NCBI GenBank assembly: GCA_900542375.1
Contig: UQNI01000017.1
Span: 1-28,346, forward strand
Reading direction: 5' to 3'
DNA length: 28,346 bases
From: an uncultured Oscillospiraceae bacterium
GTDB taxonomy: Bacteria > Bacillota > Clostridia > Oscillospirales > Acutalibacteraceae
Positions within the stretch are counted from its first letter, which is position 1. The number at the start of each line of letters is the position of its first letter. Both the position numbers and the translations under genes were made by a program. The notes below the pieces were generated by a model that worked only from the letters and a program-made list of their open reading frames with translations, searched no databases and was not told the DNA's origin. Below are positions 7,725-14,958 of this stretch, in pieces.

Positions 7725-8231
7725 ATGAGCAACCGTAAAGTGGATACGCAGGAAATCTATGAGAAACGCCGTATGCAAGACGGAAAACAGGCGAAGGAGA
7801 AAATTCCGATGAAGCCGGAGAGCAGGAGTAAATTATTTGCTTGTCTGGCTTATATTCCATTTGTTTGGATTGTCAGCTATTTTGCAGAACGAAAAAATGA
7901 GTTTGTACGTTTTCATGTAAAACAAGGTATGAAATTAACTTTGCTGACATTGGTTGTAGGCGCTGTTGCTTGGGCTTTGAATGCATTTTTTTCCTGGATT
8001 TTTTCTTATTCCGTGCCCACACCAACGCCGGAAGACTTGTCTCACGTAACAACGGGAGTAAACTCTGTAGGACAAACACTATGCATTATTGTAGCTTTTG
8101 TGGCCACCATTATATTGGTATCTTATGCTTTGTACGGCGTGATTGCAGCAGCAAGAGGAAAAATGGCAGAATTGCCTTTATTAGGAAAACAAAAACGTGA
8201 AAAAGATGAAAATCAGGACCAACAATCCTAA
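7725..8231 (+). CDS. DUF4870/Tic20-like membrane protein
   Basis: This is a 168-residue protein with a charged, Lys/Arg-rich N-terminus and three hydrophobic regions (about 37-55, 69-96 and 116-145). The stretch KLFACLAYIPFVWIVSYF, followed by FVRFHVKQGM, is the hallmark of the DUF4870/Tic20-like family, small membrane proteins of unknown role. An in-frame ATG at 7692 has no ribosome binding site. The ATG at 7725 lies six bases after AAAGGAGG, so that is the start. The tail is highly charged (EKDENQDQQS). It appears to be in an operon with the cyclophilin lipoprotein. I infer no specific function. Confidence 0.8.
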   Translation: MSNRKVDTQEIYEKRRMQDGKQAKEKIPMKPESRSKLFACLAYIPFVWIVSYFAERKNEFVRFHVKQGMKLTLLTLVVGAVAWALNAFFSWIFSYSVPTPTPEDLSHVTTGVNSVGQTLCIIVAFVATIILVSYALYGVIAAARGKMAELPLLGKQKREKDENQDQQS

Positions 8232-8265
8232 AGAAAGAATTTACTGCAAAAAGTGACAGATTTCA

Positions 8266-8295
8266 TTGACATTTTGATGCAAAAAGAGATATAAT
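8266..8295 (+). promoter_or_regulatory. pyrG promoter
   Basis: A perfect TTGACA (8266-8271) and a perfect TATAAT (8290-8295) are 18 bases apart. Predicted start of transcription is near 8302, about 125 bases before the pyrG ATG. Confidence 0.85.
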
Positions 8296-8309
8296 AAAAA
8301 TATATTGTT

Positions 8310-8356
8310 ATGTTCCCAACAGCATGAACGGTTTTGCATTGGGAACATCTTTTTTG
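8310..8356 (+). terminator. Leader terminator upstream of pyrG (putative attenuator)
   Basis: ATGTTCCCAA (8310-8319) pairs with TTGGGAACAT (8339-8348), and CTTTTTTTG follows at once. It lies only about 8 bases after the predicted pyrG transcription start and 70 bases before the ATG. In Bacillus, pyrG is controlled by a leader terminator and CTP level. The GGGC start needed for that mechanism is not seen here. It could also end read-through from the gene before. Confidence 0.75.
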
Positions 8357-8426
8357 TTTTATATCTATACCATATTTTATCTATTATAAATAAATCAGTG
8401 TACTGAGTGTTGATTGGGAGGATTCT

Positions 8427-10031
8427 ATGGCTACCAAGTATATTTTTGTAACCGGCGGTGTGGTATCCGGTTTAGGAAAAGGAATAACAGCTGCGTCACT
8501 TGGCCGTTTGTTAAAATCAAGAGGATTGAAAGTGACAATGCAGAAATTCGATCCATATTTGAATATTGATCCCGGTACAATGAATCCGTTCCAACACGGT
8601 GAAGTATTCGTAACCGATGATGGTGCGGAAACGGATTTGGACTTGGGTCACTATGAACGCTTTATTGACGAAAATTTATCTCAAAACAGCAATGTTACTT
8701 CCGGCAGAATCTACTGGAATGTGTTGCAGAATGAACGTAACGGACATTATAATGGCGGTACGGTACAAGTCATTCCTCATATTACAAATGAGATTAAAAA
8801 TCGCATTGCATTGGGAAAAGAAAATGTTGACGTTGCCATTGTTGAAGTTGGCGGTACAGTAGGAGATATTGAAAGTCAGCCGTTTTTGGAGGCAATTCGT
8901 CAATTCGGCGCTGAAGTGGGCAGAGGAAACTGCTTATTTATTCATGTTACATTGGTTCCTTATTTGGCAGCTTCCAGTGAACAAAAAACAAAACCAACAC
9001 AGCACAGCGTGAAAGAGTTACTGTCCATTGGTATTCAACCTGATATTATTGTTCTGCGTGCAGAAATGGAAGTAGCGGAAGAACATAAAAAGAAAATTGC
9101 TTTATTCTGCAACGTACCTGAAAATTGTGTGATTCAGAACTTAGATTTACCTTTATTGTATTCTGTTCCGTTGGCATTAAAAGAAGAGCGTTTGGATGAC
9201 ATTGTTTGTCAGCGTTTTGGGCTGGAAACTCCGGGAGCAGACTTAACAGAATGGACCAAAATGGTAAATACCGCACTTTCTATCAATAAAAAAGTAAAAA
9301 TTGGTATGGTAGGAAAGTATGTTGAGTTAAGAGACGCTTATTTAAGTGTCGCAGAGGCTTTAACACACGGCGGAATCGGCAATGAAGTAAAAGTAGATAT
9401 TGAATGGATTGATTCTGAAGAAATTGATGCAGGCAATGTTGAAGCAAAACTGGGACATCTTGACGGCGTGTTGGTACCGGGCGGATTTGGACAAAGAGGT
9501 GTAGAAGGAAAAATTACAGCAATTGAGTATGTACGTACTCATAACATTCCTTTCTTTGGTATTTGCTTAGGTATGCAGTTGGCAGTGGTGGAGTATTGCC
9601 GCAATGTTTTGGGACTGGCAGATGCGAACTCTGCTGAGTTTGATATGGACAGTAAAAATCATGTGATTGATATTATGCCTGACCAAAAACATGTGGAGCA
9701 GCTTGGTGGTACCATGCGTCTGGGTAAATATCCTTGCCAGATTATGCCTGATACCAAAGCGGCAGAAATCTATGGTGATAATTTAATTTACGAACGTCAT
9801 CGTCATCGTTTTGAAGTAAACAACGATTATAGAGAGCAACTGGAGCAAGCAGGTATGATTTTCTCAGGAAGAGCACCTGACAACCGCATTGTTGAGATGA
9901 TGGAAATTAAAGACCATCCATGGTATATTGCAGTGCAATTCCATCCTGAGTTTAAATCTCGTCCAAACAGACCGCATCCTTTGTTTAAAGGTTTTGTAGG
10001 TGCAGCATTAAAATATAAAGAATCGAAATAG
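8427..10031 (+). CDS. pyrG: CTP synthase (glutamine-hydrolysing)
   Basis: This enzyme makes CTP from UTP, ATP and glutamine, the last step of pyrimidine nucleotide synthesis. It is cytosolic and tetrameric, and CTP inhibits it. The N-terminal synthetase domain (about 1-266) begins with GGVVSGLGKGITAASLG, the nucleotide-binding loop. The class I glutamine amidotransferase domain (about 290-530) has the nucleophile C380 in GICLGMQ and the H506/E508 pair in QFHPEF. At 534 residues it is full length. The ATG at 8427 follows GGGAGG closely. It is transcribed alone, from its own promoter through a leader terminator to a strong 3' terminator. Confidence 0.98.
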   Translation: MATKYIFVTGGVVSGLGKGITAASLGRLLKSRGLKVTMQKFDPYLNIDPGTMNPFQHGEVFVTDDGAETDLDLGHYERFIDENLSQNSNVTSGRIYWNVLQNERNGHYNGGTVQVIPHITNEIKNRIALGKENVDVAIVEVGGTVGDIESQPFLEAIRQFGAEVGRGNCLFIHVTLVPYLAASSEQKTKPTQHSVKELLSIGIQPDIIVLRAEMEVAEEHKKKIALFCNVPENCVIQNLDLPLLYSVPLALKEERLDDIVCQRFGLETPGADLTEWTKMVNTALSINKKVKIGMVGKYVELRDAYLSVAEALTHGGIGNEVKVDIEWIDSEEIDAGNVEAKLGHLDGVLVPGGFGQRGVEGKITAIEYVRTHNIPFFGICLGMQLAVVEYCRNVLGLADANSAEFDMDSKNHVIDIMPDQKHVEQLGGTMRLGKYPCQIMPDTKAAEIYGDNLIYERHRHRFEVNNDYREQLEQAGMIFSGRAPDNRIVEMMEIKDHPWYIAVQFHPEFKSRPNRPHPLFKGFVGAALKYKESK

Positions 10032-10066
10032 AAAAGAGCAACTGTGAAAACAGTTGCTCTTTTTTT
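10032..10066. terminator. Intrinsic terminator after pyrG
   Basis: AAAAGAGCAACTG (10032-10044) pairs with CAGTTGCTCTTTT (10051-10063) around a TGAAAA loop, followed by more T. The A-rich left arm lets it also end the convergent DUF2207 gene. Confidence 0.9.
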
Positions 10067-10103
10067 AGTTAAGATAGCTGTAGATTTTTTGTAAGTTTGG
10101 ATA

Positions 10104-12044
10104 TTAGCGGACACCGCCACCGCCGCCGCCAAATCCGCCGCCGCCTCCACCGAAGCCACTGCCACCGCCGCCAAATCCTCCAAAGCCGCCTTTGCCGGAA
10201 GATGGGGGATTTGCAATACGGGTTGCAGCTGTGCTGATAGAAGTTAATTTATCTCCCAAACCGGAAGCGAAGTTTTCACTGCGGAATCCGGAATGATGAT
10301 AATGAGACATAAACATCCAGTAGAAGTACGTATTTCCAAAGGTAGAGGTCATATAGTCATCATTGTCTATATTTGGATATGCAAGTTTTAGCTGTTTGCA
10401 TACCTTATCTGATATTCCCATCATAGTGGCATATACCAGATAATCCTTCCATAGCTCTAAATGGGGAAGTTCGTATTCTTTCATGTTGGAGAACTCCAGC
10501 ATATATTTCTCAAGGCCTTTCCAAACCATGTACATTGTCTCGCCCTGTACACTCAGACGATTAGGACCTGTATTCATGATATAAGTGAAAATACCCGCCA
10601 AAATTGCTGCAATTCCAATATAAATCATAGATGAAGCAAAAATGGTGATTACACCTGCCACAATTGCTGCTATACCAAAATATTTGATTACTTTTACAAA
10701 ATACTGACTTTTTTCATAATAACCGTATGGTCTGATTTCATCTTTTGCGCGTGCAAACAATGTTTCAAACATGGTATTTACATATTTTCCATGCTTCTTT
10801 GTGTAAGCGGAGAACTGTTTTAACGTAAAGGAACCGTTTGTTTCTGTTGCTATGGTTGTAACCAAAGAAAGCATCACTTGTTCGCTTAAAGTAAGCGTCT
10901 CATTTTTTGTATTGCCAATTGGTGTTAAAGTCAGAGTATCTGTTTCATCGGAGCCAAATTCCAAATAACCTTTATTGGATAGGCTCATTAAGGTAGCGCT
11001 GAACACATATCCACGTATTTTTTGGGTAATACCGCCTTTATAGTGATAGTACAGCAACGCTGCAGCAGCCGGGCTGCTTCCTCTTGGAATTTCCCTTGTA
11101 TATTCTGGAACATTCACTTTATGACGACGTGTAAGATAACGTGTTAGGATAAACAAACCGATTGCTATCACTATGATGACAGCGGCAATTGAAATGTCCA
11201 ATACTCCCAGCATATATTCATGCTCTTGCTTTTTCTGATAAGCGGTAGCCCACTCCAATTCTTCGTTTTGAATATTTTGTAAATTGGTCGATGAACTGGT
11301 TCTTGTTACATTTGGAAAAAGTGCAAGAGGTGCTGCAATACGCGTTTCAATCATGGTTTGTGCGGGAATATTTTGTGCAGTAAATGATATTTGATTTGGA
11401 GAGTCAACGGTTAGAAAGCTGTCTGCTGTACAATGCAGCCATGCATAAGGCTTTTCTGTGGCAGTATCATTTTGCGGCAGTGCTACAGTCACATTCATAT
11501 TTGTAATAGGAATGGAAAACTGTGAACCGATAAATTGATAGTACAGTACCGCCGTGTCAGGGTAAGCCGTAATACAATTGGTAAACGTATATTGAATCTC
11601 AAAATTACGTGTTCCTTCATAAATACGCGGCATAAACAGACCAATTTCTATCGTATTGCCTTTTTTCGTATAATAACATACGTTTTGAAGATTGGAAGGT
11701 GCATTTTCAGGGTCAGATACCTCTTGTAAATTGTACGTTATGTGATTGTCAACATCATATACGGAAAGACCCGTTAAAGAACCAACTTGGTCAGAGGGAA
11801 GTTCGATGGTTTTATAAATATTACGGTATGCTTGGTCTCTGTTTTCTAATGTAATTTGCCATGTTTCTTTGACGGTCATATCTCCGTTGTCAGTTACAGT
11901 TGCTTGTATATTCAGGTTATCCAGAACTTGTTTGGAATCTCCTTTGTAATCAGTATTGCTCATAACAAGCGGTATTGCTATTGCAAATACAGCAGCTGTT
12001 ACAGCCAGAAAAATTCCAATTTTTATGAGTAAAGATTTTGTCAT
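10104..12044 (-). CDS. DUF2207 membrane protein with glycine-rich tail
   Basis: The 646-residue protein starts with a hydrophobic segment (about 6-28). An extracytoplasmic beta-rich domain follows, the DUF2207 region (about 35-250, with the typical TVKETWQITLENRDQAYRNI). Next come a transmembrane helix (about 282-305) and a large cytosolic region, broken by a hydrophobic hairpin near 450-490. The last 30 residues are almost only Gly, Phe and Ser, as often seen in this family. Function is unknown. Proteins of this type commonly sit next to LemA, as here: the gene begins 24 bases after lemA ends and has its own TAGGAG site. The tail is encoded by GC-rich repeats (10107-10195) that contrast with the AT-rich surroundings. 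Confidence 0.88.
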   Translation of the reverse strand: MTKSLLIKIGIFLAVTAAVFAIAIPLVMSNTDYKGDSKQVLDNLNIQATVTDNGDMTVKETWQITLENRDQAYRNIYKTIELPSDQVGSLTGLSVYDVDNHITYNLQEVSDPENAPSNLQNVCYYTKKGNTIEIGLFMPRIYEGTRNFEIQYTFTNCITAYPDTAVLYYQFIGSQFSIPITNMNVTVALPQNDTATEKPYAWLHCTADSFLTVDSPNQISFTAQNIPAQTMIETRIAAPLALFPNVTRTSSSTNLQNIQNEELEWATAYQKKQEHEYMLGVLDISIAAVIIVIAIGLFILTRYLTRRHKVNVPEYTREIPRGSSPAAAALLYYHYKGGITQKIRGYVFSATLMSLSNKGYLEFGSDETDTLTLTPIGNTKNETLTLSEQVMLSLVTTIATETNGSFTLKQFSAYTKKHGKYVNTMFETLFARAKDEIRPYGYYEKSQYFVKVIKYFGIAAIVAGVITIFASSMIYIGIAAILAGIFTYIMNTGPNRLSVQGETMYMVWKGLEKYMLEFSNMKEYELPHLELWKDYLVYATMMGISDKVCKQLKLAYPNIDNDDYMTSTFGNTYFYWMFMSHYHHSGFRSENFASGLGDKLTSISTAATRIANPPSSGKGGFGGFGGGGSGFGGGGGGFGGGGGGVR

Positions 12045-12068
12045 ATTGTTCTCCTAAGAGTGCATGAA

Positions 12069-12632
12069 TTAAAATTGTACCTTAGGTACCGCTTTTTCCG
12101 CCTCATTCATTTCAAAGTATGGGCGTTCTTTATACTTAAAGATATTGGCAATGATATTGGATGGGAAACGTTGTAAATATTCGTTATATTTCATAACAGT
12201 ATCATTGTAGAATTGACGTGCAAATGCTATTTTTTCTTCCAATTCTTTCAGCTGTCTTTGCAGGTCTAAAAAGTTGTCATTTGCCTTTAAATCAGGATAG
12301 TTTTCGGCAGTCGCAAAAATATTGGCAATTGCACCGGAAAGTTTTTGGTTGCTTTTCATTAATTCCTCCGGTGTTTTCGCCTCCATTGCTGCTGCGCGCC
12401 ATTTTGTTACTTCTTCCAATGTGCTTTTTTCGTGAGAAGCATATGCCTTCACTGTTTCTACTAAGTTAGGGATTAAATCGTAGCGCTGTTTCATTTGTAC
12501 ATCAATTTGAGACCATGCATTGTCTACACGAACGGAACGCTCAACCAGATTATTATACATCACGATAACAGAAATAATGAGAATGATAACAATTGCTCCT
12601 ATAATGCTGCCTGCGATAATCCAACCTATCAT
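12069..12632 (-). CDS. lemA: LemA family membrane-anchored protein
   Basis: The 187-residue protein has an N-terminal transmembrane helix (residues 3-26) followed by a long helical domain. LVERSVRVDNAWSQIDVQMKQR and YDLIPNLVETVKAYASHE are the family signature, and LQRFPSNIIANIF is conserved near the end. LemA proteins are probably exposed on the outer face as helical bundles; the molecular role is unknown. The frame is open further upstream, with an ATG at 12683, but GGAGGTGA (12638-12645) lies five bases before the ATG at 12632, which decides the start. It is first in a two-gene operon with the DUF2207 protein. Confidence 0.93.
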   Translation of the reverse strand: MIGWIIAGSIIGAIVIILIISVIVMYNNLVERSVRVDNAWSQIDVQMKQRYDLIPNLVETVKAYASHEKSTLEEVTKWRAAAMEAKTPEELMKSNQKLSGAIANIFATAENYPDLKANDNFLDLQRQLKELEEKIAFARQFYNDTVMKYNEYLQRFPSNIIANIFKYKERPYFEMNEAEKAVPKVQF

Positions 12633-12782
12633 AGCAGTCACCTCCATAAAATATTGATAGAATATAGCATAATCTATGATCATGTTTTTGCTTTTTCTAT
12701 TGTAGTATATGTTATCATGTATTGATTTAAATGAAAAGTTCCAACTTTGTTACGAAATACGCAGCAAAGTGTATTTTTATTA

Positions 12783-12827
12783 AAAAAATAAAACTACAGG
12801 GTGCAGACATTTGTTTGCACCCTGTAG
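12783..12827 (-). terminator. Intrinsic terminator of the acn-icd-rex operon
   Basis: CTACAGGGTGCA (12794-12805) pairs perfectly with TGCACCCTGTAG (12816-12827). Read on the minus strand it is followed by TTTTATTTTTTTA, so it ends transcripts coming leftward from rex. Confidence 0.85.
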
Positions 12828-12850
12828 CTTACATTATAGCCTTTATACGT

Positions 12851-12939
12851 CAAAACAGTCTAGTCAACAGACAAAATTGGTGTATATTGAAAGATGTTTC
12901 TTTCAATATTTGTTTTGCTATTGTTGTTAGGTTGTTATA
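12851..12939. repeat. Intergenic direct repeat, copy 1 (about 89 bases)
   Basis: This copy matches 12981-13069 along its whole length with scattered changes, starting near GTCTAGTCAACA and ending TTGTTAGGTTGTTATA. Inside it, ATATTGAAAGA (12884-12894) and TCTTTCAATAT (12899-12909) form a perfect 11-base hairpin with a TGTT loop. It does not encode a convincing protein. Confidence 0.85.
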
Positions 12940-12980
12940 GCCTAAAGAAAATTGTTTTGCAATTTTTAACAGATAAATGC

Positions 12981-13069
12981 TAAAACGTCTAGTCAACAAC
13001 CAAAATTTGTGAATATTGAAAGACGTTCCTTTCAATGTTTATTTTGCTGCTTGTTGTTAGGTTGTTATA
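12981..13069. repeat. Intergenic direct repeat, copy 2, overlapping the rex stop
   Basis: This is the second copy of the repeat at 12851-12939, offset by 130 bases. The inner hairpin is kept as ATTGAAAG/CTTTCAAT with changed loop bases. Its right end contains the last codon and stop of rex (13065-13070), so part of the repeat is coding on the minus strand. Confidence 0.85.
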
Positions 13070-13703
13070 TCATGTTTTCAGAAATTCTATAGCAAAGCGT
13101 CATAAGACTATCACCCAAATGAACTGCTTCTACAATTGCATCTGAATATTTTGGATTGATATCATAATGGCTGAAATTCCAATAATTTTTAATGCCCAAG
13201 GAATACAGTTTATCGACCAAAGCCGGAACGGTTTCCTGCGGGACGCATAAAACAGCCATATCCGGTTTTACTTTTTGATAAAATTCATCAATATCATTGA
13301 TATCCAAAATGGTGTGGTCTTTTAGTTTGGTACCAATTTTTTGTGGGTCATTGTCAAAAATTCCGGTTAATACAAAGCCCTGCATTTCAAAAGACAGGTG
13401 AACAGTCACAGCGTGTCCCAAATTACCGGCACCAAGAATAATTGCCTTGTATGAATTTTGAATCCCCATAATATTGCCTATTTCTGTACGGAGCTGATCT
13501 ACCATGTAGCCGTAGCCTTGCTGACCAAAACCGCCAAAACAGTTTAAATCCTGACGGATTTGAGAGGCAGTAAGACCCATATTTTCAGACAATTCTTTTG
13601 AGGAAACTCTGTTGATTCCTCTGTTTTTTAATGTAGTCAAATGACGGTAATAGCGAGGTAATCTTCTAATTACAGGCATAGAAATATAATTACTTTTTGC
13701 CAT
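13065..13703 (-). CDS. rex: Rex, redox-sensing transcriptional repressor
   Basis: Rex senses the NADH/NAD+ ratio and represses fermentative or respiratory genes until NADH binds. The N-terminal winged helix (about 1-80) contains SASQIRQD-like recognition residues (ASQIRQDL, 46-53) and FGQQGYGY (59-66). The Rossmann NAD(H) domain starts at GAGNLGHA (91-98) and continues to a swapped C-terminal helix. The 212-residue length is normal. The start is preceded by GGAGG. The gene begins 23 bases after icd ends and is third in the aconitase operon, an unusual but sensible place for a redox sensor. I could not find a convincing Rex box nearby. Confidence 0.96.
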   Translation of the reverse strand: MAKSNYISMPVIRRLPRYYRHLTTLKNRGINRVSSKELSENMGLTASQIRQDLNCFGGFGQQGYGYMVDQLRTEIGNIMGIQNSYKAIILGAGNLGHAVTVHLSFEMQGFVLTGIFDNDPQKIGTKLKDHTILDINDIDEFYQKVKPDMAVLCVPQETVPALVDKLYSLGIKNYWNFSHYDINPKYSDAIVEAVHLGDSLMTLCYRISENMI

Positions 13704-13726
13704 AAGTCAGCACCTCCAATACAATT

Positions 13727-14938
13727 TTATAGGAGTTTTACAAGACGATTGTTGATTTCTTGCAAGAATGTTTCTGTGTCAACGGTTCTCTTGTTTTCTA
13801 AAGAGGACAATGCGTATAAATCGCCTGTCATAACACCGTCTTCAATGGTTTGAATGGATGCTTGCTCTAATTTATTTGCAAAATCAACCAATTCAGGAGT
13901 ATTGTCCAACTCACCTCTTTTTCTCAAAGCGCCTGTCCATGCAAACAAGGTAGCCATAGAGTTGGTGGAGGTTTTCTCTCCTTTTAAGTGTTTGTAATAG
14001 TGTCTTTGTACAGTGCCGTGAGCAGCTTCATACTCATATACACCGTCAGGGGATACCAAAACAGAAGTCATCATTGCAAGGCTGCCGAAAGCGGTTGCAA
14101 CCATGTCGGACATAACGTCGCCGTCATAGTTTTTGCATGCCCAGATATAACCTCCATTGGAACGAACCACTCTTGCAACCGCATCGTCAATGAGAGTATA
14201 GAAGTATTCAATGCCGGCAGCTTCAAATTTCTCTTTGTATTCTTTTTCGTAGATTTCTGCAAAAATATCTTTAAAGCGATGGTCATATTTTTTGGAAATG
14301 GTATCTTTTGTGGAGAACCATAAATCTTGTTTTAAATCCAATGCGTAATTAAAGCAAGCGCGTGCAAAACTTTCAATACTTTTATCCAGGTTATGTAAGC
14401 CTTGCAAGATGCCCGGTGTCTCAAAATTATGAATCAATGCTCTTTCTTCGGTACCGTCTGCTTTTGTTACAACTAACTCTGCTTTGCTGTTTGCTTCTAC
14501 TACCATTTCAGTGTTTTTATAAACATCACCGTATGCATGACGCGCAATGGTAATTGGTTTTGTCCAAGTTGGGATAAAAGGTGTAATACCTTTTACAACA
14601 ATTGGAGAACGGAACACAGTGCCGTCCAACAATGCGCGAATGGTGCCGTTAGGAGATTTCCACATTTGTTTTAAGTTGTACTCTACCACGCGGTCCGCAT
14701 TGGGAGTAATGGTAGCACATTTAACAGCGACACCGTATTTTTTGGTAGCATATGCGGAATCAAATGTAACTTGGTCATCTGTTGCTTCTCTGTGTTCAAG
14801 ACCAAGGTCATAATACTCGGTTTTTAGGTCAATATAAGGGGTTAATAAGATATCTTTAATCATCTTCCAGATGATACGGGTCATTTCGTCGCCATCCATC
14901 TCAACGAGAGGGGTTTTCATTTGAATTTTATCTGCCAT
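13727..14938 (-). CDS. icd: NADP-dependent isocitrate dehydrogenase
   Basis: The enzyme oxidises isocitrate to 2-oxoglutarate and CO2, giving NADPH and the carbon skeleton for glutamate. The 403-residue protein is of the homodimeric type related to eukaryotic IDH1: MDGDEMTRIIW near the N-terminus, SPNGTIRALLDGTVFRSPI in the substrate pocket, and YEAAHGTVQRHYYKH. The Arg-His after GTVQ matches the pair that contacts the 2'-phosphate of NADP in IDH1. A TTG at 14947 in the same frame lies in the ribosome binding region. The ATG at 14938, about nine bases after AGGAGG, is the start. It lies 20 bases after the aconitase gene. Confidence 0.96.
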   Translation of the reverse strand: MADKIQMKTPLVEMDGDEMTRIIWKMIKDILLTPYIDLKTEYYDLGLEHREATDDQVTFDSAYATKKYGVAVKCATITPNADRVVEYNLKQMWKSPNGTIRALLDGTVFRSPIVVKGITPFIPTWTKPITIARHAYGDVYKNTEMVVEANSKAELVVTKADGTEERALIHNFETPGILQGLHNLDKSIESFARACFNYALDLKQDLWFSTKDTISKKYDHRFKDIFAEIYEKEYKEKFEAAGIEYFYTLIDDAVARVVRSNGGYIWACKNYDGDVMSDMVATAFGSLAMMTSVLVSPDGVYEYEAAHGTVQRHYYKHLKGEKTSTNSMATLFAWTGALRKRGELDNTPELVDFANKLEQASIQTIEDGVMTGDLYALSSLENKRTVDTETFLQEINNRLVKLL

Positions 14939-14958
14939 TGCAAACAATCCTCCTAATA

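Noticed and set aside
9827..10216. A 129-codon minus-strand frame over the pyrG end and the Gly-rich tail
   Set aside because: It is an Ala-rich shadow of the glycine-codon repeat and of pyrG, crossing a terminator.
12833..12861. A possible minus-strand promoter (TATAAT at 12833-12838) directly before the terminator hairpin
   Set aside because: The -35 is poor and the transcript would start at the hairpin itself; more likely chance in AT-rich DNA.
12731..12940. A 69-codon plus-strand frame in the lemA-rex spacer
   Set aside because: It runs through the rex-operon terminator hairpin and a repeat copy; no ribosome binding site.
12951..12970. A Rex-box-like TTGTT...TAACA sequence
   Set aside because: The half-sites are off by one base in spacing and match the consensus poorly.
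12851..13069. A CRISPR array
   Set aside because: Only two long, diverged units with one spacer-like gap, no short identical repeats and no cas genes.
13988..14323. A 111-codon plus-strand frame inside icd
   Set aside because: Antisense shadow of a well-conserved gene; no start signals.
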